Below, in pieces: positions 11,360 through 20,508 of a DNA stretch of 64,000 bases. The notes under the pieces are model-generated. The model ran no database searches. It had not been told where the DNA came from and was given only the letters and a program-made list of their open reading frames with translations. The stretch's first letter is position 1; each line of letters begins with the position of its first letter. This DNA is from Cyanophora paradoxa (taxonomy: Eukaryota; Glaucocystophyceae; Cyanophorales; Cyanophoraceae). The stretch lies in NCBI GenBank assembly GCA_004431415.1, contig QPMI01000099.1:62001-126000 (forward strand), given 5' to 3'. The position numbers and the translations under genes were made by a program.

Positions 11360-12707
11360 CCGCAAGGCTGGACGGGCTTGAGCTGTCGAGCCTGCAGTGC
11401 CCTGCACCGGATAGCTGCTGCGGTCGTAGCTGCCTAGCAGTGCCTGCAGGGTTACCAGTGCCTAGTCACTGACTACCACTGCCTAGCCTTTCCTGCCACA
11501 CTGGCAGTGTCTGGCACAGCTGGACTCTGAGTCTGGCAGTGACTCTACTAGGCTAGACTCTCAGAGTGACTCTACTAGGCTAGACTCTGAGAGTCTAGCC
11601 TAGTAGAGGCTCCGAGGGGCGCTCGCTTCAGTCCTCCCGATCCCGGGGACCCGGAGCTCGAGTCCTCAGCCTGACTCAGTGGAGTCGGGGACTCGGGGAG
11701 TCGGGGGCTCCAAAATCCGGACTCCGAGCTCGACTCGTCGCCCCCGGGGCCCGGGCCCCAGGCCCCCAGCTGCAGCCTGCAGCCTGACTCGGAGTCAGTG
11801 ACTCACTGAGTCAGTGACTGCCACTGACTGGGTGACTGGCCCAGTGGGAGAGTACATCTATACAGTGGGAGTTCGGGATTAGCCTACTGAGTACTAGGCT
11901 ATAGCTAGTAGCTAGCGCTGGGCCATCATGCATGGCATACTCAGTCGACGTCAGTGACTTGTACATCATGCATATATATGGCATGTACTGTAAAAGTCTG
12001 TAATTCAAAAATTAACTACCGGTATAGGCACTTCACTGTGAGTCAGCGCTCAGCGGCTAGCCGCTGAGCATGCCATGATGCCCGCTGCGCAGTACATTGT
12101 ACATAATGTAAAACATGCAATATCCAGCGTAACTTTTGTGGTTCAAAATTGTGGTTCAAATTGTGGTTCATCGGCATCATATTTTCGGCAACACAGCCAG
12201 TCCGCGGCTGTCCGCCTAGGCGGCGGGTATATTGATCCCTCTTCTGCCATACATCCACGCAATTCTGGCAGTTTCAAATATTCGGCGCCGCGAGGCTATG
12301 CCGAAAAGCGCCGAATATGAAGTGCTGCCGGAGATTTCATGTTTTACACTGAAAATTTACAGTATACAGTGCAAGACATTGCCACTGTACATGTCTGCCA
12401 GTACTACGGTATACGTACTACGTAGTACCACTGTACCAGCAGTGTGTCCAGCACTAGTATACCGTACTCATCACTGAGTCATCAGTGTGACTGTACGTGT
12501 CAGTACATCACTGACTCGACACTGAGTCAGTGCATGTAGGGCCATTTGTAGGCTGATGTAGGATCATGTAGCCGCATTGTAGCGGCATTAATATTCATGA
12601 TTGTAGCCTGATCATGGGATCATCGGATCTCGATCTCAGGATCTGTTCCTGAATCATTGAATCCTGATTAATATTCGTTTACATGTACAGTATTACGTAC
12701 TACAAAC
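11360..12707. other. Intergenic DNA rich in short palindromes
   Basis: No credible gene is visible. The stretch 11,440-12,010 is dense in self-complementary words built from CTAG, GACTC/GAGTC and CAGTGACTG, for example the repeated ACTCTACTAGGCTAGACTC at 11,540-11,600. It could be the upstream region of the CUB/TIG gene, whose start codon is at 11,357, but no promoter could be fixed. Confidence 0.5.
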
Positions 12708-12902
12708 GTACGAATATCCGCCGGCACTTTTTAATCCGCCAGCTTCTCGATTTCGGCACCCAGCGCCTTTGCCATAGAGGGGTCAGCCGCTAGTACCCCA
12801 CTCTGCATACAAAGGCTTAATTTGCCAGCGTCAAATATTCGCCAGCGCGAGCTTGAGGGTCTGGCGAATATAGTCGAAATTAACGCTGGCGGACATTCGT
12901 AC
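12708..12902. mobile_element. Foldback / MITE-like element
   Basis: The ends are near-perfect inverted repeats: GTACGAATATCCGCCGGC at the left and its counterpart GCTGGCGGACATTCGTAC at the right. Internal CGCCAGC/GCTGGCG words are also inverted. The 195-bp size, inverted ends and lack of coding fit a non-autonomous DNA transposon. No convincing target-site duplication was seen. Confidence 0.45.
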
Positions 12903-12954
12903 TTTCAACGGTTTGCTAACTTACAGTACAGTGTCAGTACTGTACCGCACTACC

Positions 12955-13160
12955 GTGTAATACTTATTTACTGCGCCACAAATTACTGCGTTCCAAAAGT
13001 TCTGCGCCGGTAGGCGCTTTAATTTACTGCGCTACCAAATTACTGCGTTCCATCGGCCTCGAAAATCTATTATAATTTTATTTGTTAGCAAATGGGGTAA
13101 TACTGCGCTACCAAATTACTGCGTTCTAAAAATTTTGAGCGCAGTAATATGGTTGCGCAG
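12955..13160. repeat. Degenerate direct repeat, AATTACTGCG units
   Basis: Repeated words TTACTGCGCYACCAAATTACTGCGTTC appear about three times in direct order (about 12,968, 13,024, 13,102), with an inverted piece (GAGCGCAGTAATATGGTTGCGCAGTA) at 13,137-13,163. The function is unknown; it may be a decayed foldback element. Confidence 0.4.
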
Positions 13161-13164
13161 TAGT

Positions 13165-14589
13165 TATGTCAGCCCGGTAATTAAGTATAACACGGTACTA
13201 GTATAACACGGTACTAGTACGTACGGAAGTTGTAATTACGGCGTGGCCCAGTGGTACTACCGTAGTACTAGTGGTACCGTAGACTGGTCCGTAGTACGCG
13301 TGCGGCGTCACGCCGGCGTGCGGCCGCGTGCCGCGTGCACGTGAGTTGGCGAACTGCCGTTGCAAATTCAGAATCATTGAAATGCAGCCGTTGCAAAATG
13401 AAATCTTGGTTAAAACTCGAAATAATAGCCGTTTGATTCGTCACCGTCGTCTCTCAAAAAAACGATTCGTTAAACCGTTGCAATTTTACTTGCAAAATTT
13501 TTTTTTTAAGATCTACGGCGGGCGTACCCACTCGTAGTACACAACGAGGATACAAGTCACGGTATCAGGAATCACGGGGATTCGAAGTACAACGAAGCGG
13601 AAACAGTAGGAACCAAAAGGTTTGATTGTTAATTATAACGTTTCAACTTTCAAGTCTATAAATTAAGTCTATAATTATAACTTGAAATTACCGTGTGACA
13701 CTTAATTAATGCGCCAGTCCTAAAAAATAATAAAACTAGTAGTCGAGTCCTTTTAGGGCCTTTTGGCGGCCGAGTTTCGCTGATCGGTTCTAGACAATTG
13801 CAACTAAGATACCGGTAGTCTCCTGTCGTGTTATAAAAGAACTTTCTATCACGTTTCCCACCATTCTAATATTAATGCGCTGTTTCGCCGTGTTCCGCGC
13901 AGAATGTGGTAAAACCGAGGGTACCCCCCTTTAAATAGAAACAATTCTTAATTAGGGGGCCCGGACCCCGGAGGTCTCTCGGCCCCGGGAGTCTCGGACT
14001 CTCGGGACCTTTTCGCAGACAATTTCGAAATTGATTTCGAAATTGTTCATAGAAATGTTTTTAGAAAAAATGCCATCACTGGTCCCGAGTCCCGAGTCCG
14101 GATCCCGATCGCGACTCCCGGCCGCGGCCCGCGGGCCGCGGGTCCCGGAGACTCCCGGGGCCCGGACCCGTGTTTTTGTAGTTTTCTTCGTTTGTTTTCC
14201 AGTTAAATTTCCGTGGAGTTGATTTGCCGAATTTGCCCCAATTGCCCAATAGGTAGAACCGTGAGTCTGAGTCCCGGTCCGGGACTCCGGGGGCCGGGGG
14301 ATCCGGGAATACCGTCCCCCCGAGTCGCCGAGTCGGGCGGCTCGCCGAGTCGGGCCCCGGCCCCCGAGTCGGGCCCCCGACTGGGCCCCGAGTCCGAGAC
14401 TCCGAGCTCGAGTCCCGGGCCCTGACCCAGGCTGACCGTCGGACGGGCCTGCATGAGCCGCCTGACCACGTTTCCAAGTTCCGCAGTACCGCAGTACTAC
14501 CGTAGTACTAGGCTAGCAGTAGCCTACTACAGTAGTAGCCTAGTAGCCTAGTAGTACTGTAGTACTGCTAGTACTGTCACACACTCAGT
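13165..14589. other. Intergenic, no gene recognised
   Basis: An AT-richer part (13,330-13,980) is followed by a strongly biased GC-rich part (13,950-14,450) dominated by CCCGAGTC/GGGACTC words. Open frames across the GC-rich part are low-complexity Pro/Ser/Gly/Arg strings on both strands and are explained by composition. The direct repeat TATAACACGGTACTAG occurs twice at 13,186-13,217. Confidence 0.5.
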
Positions 14590-14813
14590 GTAGGAGGCGG
14601 AAAAATTCCCGGGAAAATCGCCGAGGCGAAAAATTGCCGTAAATTGCCGAGACGCCGAATTCGGCAATTTAACGACTCGGCAATGTTGCTGGGGGTAAGA
14701 GTTTTCTTGGCCAGCCATAGAGCAGAATCTGGATTCGCCAATTTATCGACTCGGCAATTCCGGTTTTGGGCGCATTCGGCAATTTTTCGCCTCGGCAATT
14801 TTCCGCCTCCTAC
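14590..14813. mobile_element. Foldback / MITE-like element with GTAGGAGGCGGAAAA ends
   Basis: The left end GTAGGAGGCGGAAAA is matched by TTTTCCGCCTCCTAC at the right. Inside, CGAGGCGAAAAATTGCCG is again inverted as CGGCAATTTTTCGCCTCG. A fragment with the same end (GGCAATTTTTCGCCTCCTAC) lies at 45,357-45,376, so the family is dispersed. No coding capacity is seen. Confidence 0.6.
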
Positions 14814-15690
14814 AGTAGTAGGCACTGCTAGCCAGTGCTAGGCAGTGTACTAGCGGCAACTAGCCTAGTACTACGGTAGGCTGCCTAGGCACGTGCACGT
14901 GCACTAGCCTAGTAGCCGGCGACGCCCGGCGTGCTAGCCGCACGACAAGGCACTGCAGCTGCCGCACTGTAGTATCTAGGCAGTGCTACCGTATATACGT
15001 AGTACCGTAGAACTGTACTAGTCTCTCAACAAAAAGGCATTAATCTCTGGTATACTATGAGTCTATGATACTATGATACTATGATACTTTTGTTTCTTTT
15101 TTTGGTGATTTACCGGCCACATGCAGTCTCTTTTAATTTGTATCATTCGGGGGTTTCAAGTTTGTTCAACTTTCTTGCATCGCTGCTCTAGATCTGTACG
15201 TATACACTGTGACATTCTTATTCATTCGCGCGTACGCGTGATCATCGGATGTTCGTGAGATCATGATCATGCTTATGTATACTTTTCATTCAAGGATGCG
15301 TGTGATTTACGTATAGCTATAGCAGTCGTGTACTCTAGAGATCTGCTGTCTTGCATCGATATCCTTGCTCGTTACCATGGCATGGCCATGATGCTCTCAG
15401 AGTACTAGTCCCTTAGATTTGTGGATAAACCCTGAGATTTCGCTGCTCGCTGCTTATGAGCTTGAGCAAGCGTGGGCCCCATGTTTCACCGTGGCACTCA
15501 CTTCGATCTCACTTCAGCTTCCCCCGCCCGCGCGCCTGCAGGTGAAGTACATACTTCCAAGGACTGAAGCGCTCGGCTCGTTCAAGCAGGCGAAGCTCTC
15601 GCCGCTGCCGCCCGCGCCGGCGCGGCCTTAGCCAGCCAGCCATGGCCCCTGCCAGGAGCTGACCCGAGCCGCCCGCCCGGCCCCGCCCCC
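14814..15690. other. Intergenic, no gene recognised
   Basis: CTAG/GTAC-rich DNA up to about 15,020, then an unremarkable AT-richer stretch with ATGATACT repeated at about 15,055-15,085. No open frame here has the look of a conserved protein. Confidence 0.4.
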
Positions 15691-15691
15691 G

Positions 15692-15767
15692 CCCCCCCCC
15701 CCCCCCCCCCCCCCGCGCAGAACGTGGGGACGCCTTACCCGCCCGGGGGGGGGGGGGGGGGGGGGGG
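15692..15767. repeat. Long C run (15,692-15,714) and G run (15,745-15,767)
   Basis: Two homopolymer tracts of about 23 nt on opposite phases are separated by 30 bp, so the strand can fold back C against G or form G-quadruplexes. Exact lengths are likely to be unreliable in any assembly. Confidence 0.7.
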
Positions 15768-16558
15768 CGGGAGGGGGGGGGGTGCGGGGCAGCTCTCGGC
15801 GCAGGGCAGGAAGCTTAAGCTGCAGCTAGCGCTGCAGGAGCAGATCGCGGCGGCGCGCGAGGAGCTGGCCATGGCCGCCGCCTCCCCCTCAATTTTAGAT
15901 CAAGGTGCTGAATAGACGGAATAAAGCAAGAGCACTGAGCCCCCCCCCCCCCCGAGAGCGCTGACGGTGGGGCGGTGGGGCGGGGTCGGCAGCTCTCGGC
16001 GCGAGGCAGCAAGCTGCAGAATCACGAAGAAGAAGATCTAGACAAGAAGATAAAGCTTCTAAGCTTCTAGATTTGTAGCTTCCATGCTCCTAAGCTTCGA
16101 AAGCTTAGAGCTCGAGGTCTATTCGAGGAAATTAGACAAGAAGATGAAGCGGCCAAGCTTCTAGATTTGTGGCAGCTAATTATATAGGCTTTCAGACGCT
16201 CCTTCGAGCTCTGGGGTAGATAACAGAGCCTTCCCTAACTGGTATCCTTGCTAAGCTCGAGCTCTTTCTCGCCCGCTCCAACGCGCACGCAGCCGGCGGT
16301 CGTCGCGGGACTCGGGGCGGCGCCACTTCTTCCCCTCCTCCGACGAGGACAACGGCGGCGGGGACGACGACGACGACGACGAGGGCGAGGGCCACGGCCA
16401 GGTCCGGGGGGTACTCTTTCGAAGCTGGCCGAGAACTAGGGGCTCTAGATCTAGATCTTATCTCCCAAACTTGAAAGCTAGAAGCTACTAAATTCGATCT
16501 AGCGCTTTCAACCGGATCTAAATACGGCCATGACCAGGTCCGGGGGGGCACTTCATTT
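15768..16558. other. GC-rich / AAGCTT-rich spacer downstream of the Pcf11-like exons
   Basis: The stretch holds two related pieces (15,788-15,835 and 15,985-16,020, GGCAGCTCTCGGCGC then AAGCTGCAG). AAGCTTCTAGATTTGT words cluster at 16,050-16,170. A direct repeat CCAGGTCCGGGGGG...AGCTGGCCGAGAACTAGGGG occurs at about 16,399-16,442 and 16,535-16,581. No gene is supported. Confidence 0.45.
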
Positions 16559-16641
16559 TCAGAGCTGGCCGAGAACTAGGGGTTCGCGGGGGGGGGGGGC
16601 ACGCCGGCGTTCGCGCCCGAGCCCGAGTCCGTCGGAGTCGT

Positions 16642-16699
16642 CGTCGTAGTCATCGCGGCGACGGGCGTGCCGGCGCCGCTCGTGCCCGCGGCCGACGCG
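16642..16699. repeat. 58-bp block shared with the surface-protein stalk at 38,331-38,388
   Basis: The 58 bp differ from 38,331-38,388 at only two positions. In the frame used by the surface gene both loci encode ASAAGTSGAGTPVAA followed by a Thr run, then SGSGxNxGV. Here the block sits just 3' of the Pcf11-like exons on the same strand. Confidence 0.8.
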
Positions 16700-16739
16700 A
16701 GGGGGTGGAGGGGGGGGGGTACCGCGTGGGGCGTTGGGG

Positions 16740-17397
16740 GCCGCCGTCGGGTCCAGAGGGCCCGTCCGGTCCACCGACAGGTACAGAGCGGAGGGGTACA
16801 TCCAAACCTGGCCGGGGGCGCGTCGGACAGGCAGGAGGGGCGTAGGATTGCCGGGGGGTACGGCGCGCACTTCGTTCGCCTCGTCACACACAGTCTCGAA
16901 GCGCTCCCCGCAGATCGCGCAGGCCTCCTGCAGGGGGTACAGACGCTCAGGAAAAAAGGAAGAAGAAAGGTGGCCGGGTCGGATTCGAACCTGCGACTCG
17001 TCGGCGGGTACGCTGGGCTCGGGCTCCTGAGGGGCCTCGCCGGCGCCTTCCCCCCCCTTGTCGCCCTCCCCCCCCTCGAAGAAGACAGAGGCCACTGCGG
17101 CGCGGGCGGGGTCAGGGGAGGGGTGGTCGGAGTTGGACAAGCCCGGGCCCGGGGAGAAGGGAGGAATCGCGTACCCTGCTTGTCGCCGCGCAGCGCCTCC
17201 CGCCATTCGACCCACTCCGACGCGGGAAGGAAGTACTGACAAATAATCATCAGCATAGGAGGGGTACAACGCGCGGAGGGGGTAGGGGGTAGCACCTGGC
17301 GAGAGAACCGCTTCTCGTCCTTCCGCTGGTGCTCCCGGGTACGCATCGCGAAGTGCCAGTCCATATGTTCCTGGGGTACCGGATCATAGGGGTACAC
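16740..17397 (-). CDS. Pcf11-like mRNA cleavage/polyadenylation factor, C-terminal exons (partial)
   Basis: Five exons join in phase: 17,296-17,370 or further upstream (EHMDWHFAMRTREHQRKDEK); 17,175-17,235 (YFLPASEWVEWREALRG); 16,991-17,094 (VASVFFEGG ... SVPADESQ); 16,871-16,927 (EACAICGERFETVCDEANE); and from 16,807 down (VWMYPSALYLSVDRTGPLDP). Introns are 60, 79, 63 and 63 bp with GT-AG borders and good pyrimidine tracts. Pcf11 proteins carry this order near the C-terminus: a DWHF segment, a W..W helix, an acidic FFE stretch, PADE.Q, then a CxxC zinc motif and WMY. Pcf11 is a scaffold of cleavage factor IIA/CF II that couples transcription termination to 3'-end formation in the nucleus. 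The N-terminal CID domain was not found upstream, so this is a partial gene, a fragment, or has a distant 5' exon. The downstream end is unclear. Confidence 0.6.
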
Positions 17398-18967
17398 GTG
17401 CCGGAGAGGGAATCGGCGGGGGTACCGTCATCTGAGCATCCGTGTACACGCGGAAGCCGCACTAGGAGCACTGCCGGCCACTAGTGATCATGAATTCGAA
17501 TCAGGGGGGGTGTTCTTATGGGTGAAGAACACACCCGGGACGCGAGGCGGAAGGGGGGGGGGGGGGGGGGGGGGGGGGGCGGGGGGAAGCAGGGTTTCTG
17601 ATCGATGAGCGATGTCGTCGTCTCAGATTCGTGCGTGCAATTTCGATTCGTGCGCATGTGCAATTGTATGTCGATCCGAGACAACGAATGTGCATAGCGT
17701 CGGACCCCCCTCCCCCCCCCCCTCCCCCCGGCCAGGTGGTCAGGGCAACGTTTAACCCCCCGCGCCACTCGAGCTCACCGCCCGGCCCCCCACCCCCCCC
17801 CCCCCCTTCCCCCCCGCTCTGCGAACCTCTCGCATATATACAGGAAAACAAATTTGCTCGGATAGGTCCGGCCAGGCAGGGAGGGGGTTGCCCTCCTCCC
17901 ACGCGCCAGGCCGCTCATTCGCATACAGGCGCCCCCTTCCATTGGGTGTTCTTCAAGGTCCAGGGTGCATATGGATGGAGCCGGCGCTGCGGGCTGCACG
18001 AACAGCCGGTGGGGGCCGGGCAGGGGCCGGGGGCGCGCGGCCGGGGGCGCGGCCGCGGGCCAGGGCATGCCGGGGGCCGGGGTGGCGGGGGGTGGTCGGG
18101 GCCGGCGCTGCGGGCTGCATACGCAGGCCAGGCCTAGGCCTAGGGGCGCGCGGATAATTGTGGCGCGCGCGCCGCCGGGCCGCGCGCCGCGCGCGCGGCG
18201 CCTCTGATGATATCAATTGCAATCCGCCTGCCGCTGCGAGGCTCGCGCCAGCTAGCGAGCCTGCTGCGCTGTCCTAGCTAGAGCGCCCGCGCTGCCTGTA
18301 TACGTAGCTAGCGCTGCTTCCGGGCTGCGAGCGCTCCCTGGCTCGCGTACAGCGCCGAGCCGCTGAGCTCGAGGCTAGCTAGCGGCTGCTAGCCCGCGCG
18401 GCTAGCTAGGAGCGCCCTAGCTAGCGCTAGCTAGCCGTGCCTAGCCCATGGCAGCTTGCGCCGGCACATCGAATCGATGTGCGCGTCCATTGGCCAGATC
18501 TCGTGTGACTCATGGCCATGGGCCGAGGCACAGCCGGCACATCAGGGCGCATGCATGATCAAAACAACACGAGGCCTGGTGTGGAAAAGTAACTAGGGGC
18601 CCGGCCGCGTTTGGCGCGCCGGGGGTGCAAGGGGGGAATCGGGATCTAATGAAAGAGTAGTAGTGGCACGAACATGCACGGGGCAGATGTAGTTCGACCC
18701 CGGCCCAGCGCGCGCGGCAGGTTGAAGTAGTAAAGATATTATATATGATTGAAAAGAATAGAAAAGGGCTGATATGCAGACGCTGCGATCTAACCGAATA
18801 AAGAAAAGTGTGAATGAAAGGCCAGATTCAGCGCACTGTATATATATGAAAGATTGTTCTGGAGCGGAAAAACGCTGCGCATCATTTGTGTTCGCGCGGC
18901 CTACCCCTAACCCTGAACAGCTGGCTAAAAGATGATGGTGTTGTCTGCAGAGGGCTCGCCGTAAACA
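17398..18967. other. GC-rich spacer with 27-nt G run (17,553-17,579), no gene recognised
   Basis: Long open frames on both strands between 17,480 and 18,220 are Gly/Pro/Arg/Ala strings produced by G and C runs. A short direct repeat GCCGGCGCTGCGGGCTGCA is at about 17,982 and 18,101. 18,240-18,460 is dense in GCTAGC/CTAGCTAG palindromes. 18,600-18,960 shows nothing recognisable. Confidence 0.45.
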
Positions 18968-19036
18968 ACAAGCAGGGGGGCAAGCCCCCCCCGCACCCCC
19001 CCCTTTTATAATTAATAATTCCAGCTGCAGTCTCTG
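18968..19036 (+). repeat. Inverted repeat block A, left copy
   Basis: About 69 bp beginning ACAAGCAGGGGGGCAAG, including C runs, TTTTATAATTAATAATTCC and CTGCAGTCTCTGT, recur inverted at 20,296-20,365 with essentially full identity. The pair could be ends of a 1.4-kb non-autonomous element. The left copy is immediately followed by block B. Confidence 0.7.
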
Positions 19037-19082
19037 TACTAAGTTATAACTTATTACTTAAGACGCAAGCGGACACTTGCGA
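19037..19082 (+). repeat. Inverted repeat block B, left copy (partner 37,105-37,150)
   Basis: About 45 bp from ACTAAGTTATAACTTATTAC through CGCAAGCGGACACTTGCG is repeated inverted at 37,105-37,150. The copies lie on either side of the whole retrotransposon-plus-viral-element nest. The block contains a small hairpin (CGCAAG...CTTGCG). Flanking bases give a possible TA duplication (CTG-TA-CTAAG and CTTAG-TA-TATAG). Confidence 0.6.
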
Positions 19083-20273
19083 AAAAAATTGGGTTAACAC
19101 GGCCGGCTGAGCTTGCAGTTTCGATTCAGTTCCCCGTTTTGTCGCACCCAATATGAACCCTCATGTGCGAACACGTCGAGTGTCGACATCGATATCGGCG
19201 TAGACCCGACTCACCCCGACAGCTGCCGCAGGCCCGCAGCCACTAGCTGCTGGCAGCCTGCTGCATCATGCATGCCAGCTGCAGGCGCGGCTGCCAGCTG
19301 CAGGCGAACGCGACGCATAATCGAGATCGTACGTATACGCGTTGGATTCGCGCGAGCTCGAGCCCGGCTGTATCTATATAGCTATAGGCCTAGGTGGCAT
19401 ACTAAGTTCGAATCGGCCGCGGACCGTCGGACCACAGACCACGGCGAGTCGACGTCGCGACTCGCGACTCGCGAATTCGAATCTCCCCAAAACGCTAGAT
19501 TATTTACTAAGTTAATGTCGACGTCGACGTCGACTCGTCCCGCGGGCCGCGGCGTACGTGGATATCGATCGACGAACGTTTAACGTAGTTACCCAAAATG
19601 ACGTCGTTCCCCAAAACGCTAGATTTTCAAGTTTGACATCGTTTGCAAACGGAAACTACGTGGCGGCTTATCCGCGGATAACGGAACTTTTTTGGAAGTA
19701 ACGGAAAATGGCGGATACTAGTAACGGAAAGTAACGGAAACACACCGTGACTGCAGTCTGCATGCAGCTAGCGCTGGACTAGTACGTATACTGCTGATGT
19801 AGGCTTTTTAAGCAGGCTTAAAAAGCTTAAGTTAACGCAGCTACAGCCGGCACTACGTATACGACATGCGCAGCCTGGCAGGCTGCAGCAGCGCAGCTGC
19901 AGCTGTCATGAACGTTGCGCTCAGCCCTGGCAGCAACCGTGTACGCACTGCTCCTGCTGCATAGATAGCGTCTGTACACACGTACGTGGCTAGCGCTAGC
20001 ATAGGCGCTTGTCTTGAAGGAGCACATCAGCAGACGAAGCCAACGCAGCGCTCGGCTAGCGGAAGCAGCGAATATTTCGAAGCTTAAGGCTCGAGGCGCC
20101 CGCCTATTAATGATGAATTCGAAGTAGCGAGGCTATTTAAATTTGAAGACAAAGAAAGACCGCAGTGCCCTGAATTCGAAGTCTAGATCTAGATCTGGCA
20201 TTTTTTCTGAGTATCATGATACTGCGATGGGGCGAAACCCCCGTATACGTACGGGTATGTATCGCGTTTCAAA
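19083..20273. other. Intergenic, no gene recognised
   Basis: The stretch is rich in restriction-like palindromes (GTCGAC, CTGCAG, GCTAGC). CCCCAAAACGCTAGATT is repeated at about 19,486 and 19,608. AGTAACGGAAA is repeated three times at about 19,697-19,740. Open frames look compositional. Confidence 0.4.
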
Positions 20274-20387
20274 TTCATGCATGTTTCACGCACAGACAGA
20301 GACTGCAGCTGGAATTATTAATTATAAAAGGGGGGGGTGCGGGGGGGGCTTGCCCCCCTGCTTGTCTGTGCGTGAAACATGCATGAA
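20274..20387. repeat. Perfect 25-bp foldback enclosing block A
   Basis: 20,274-20,298 (TTCATGCATGTTTCACGCAC plus AGACA) is the exact reverse complement of 20,363-20,387. The enclosed 64 bp is nearly all of the inverted copy of block A, including TTATTAATTATAAAAG and G/C runs. The right arm abuts the 3' end of the retrotransposon at 20,388. Confidence 0.75.
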
Positions 20388-20508
20388 GCGCCGGTCGAGG
20401 CGCTCCGGGTCAGGCCAAGGCTCCGCCCCGGGCAAGGTGCGGAACGTAGCGCCGGTCGAGGCGCTCCGGGTCAGGCCAAGGCTCCGCCCCGGGCAAGGTG
20501 CGGAACGC
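20388..20508. repeat. Two tandem 61-bp units at the LINE 3' end
   Basis: GCGCCGGTCGAGGCGCTCCG and the 40 bp after it occur at 20,388-20,448 and again from 20,449. Short tandem 3' tails are common in non-LTR retrotransposons. The period is not a multiple of three, so the second unit shifts the ORF2 frame. Confidence 0.75.

Noticed and set aside
14031-14477. Open frames of 60-130 residues on both strands
   Set aside because: They come from repeated CCCGAGTC/GGGACTC words; no start context, domain or splice signal.
16981-17000. tRNA B-box-like GGTTCGAATCC in a Pcf11-like intron
   Set aside because: No A box or cloverleaf; it coincides with the intron's donor site (CAG|GTTCGA).
17480-18220. Several open frames of 80-170 residues on both strands
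   Set aside because: They are Gly/Pro/Arg/Ala strings created by G and C homopolymers; frames overlap on both strands.
18899-18916. Telomere-like CCCTAACCCT word
   Set aside because: Only one and a half units and no tandem run.
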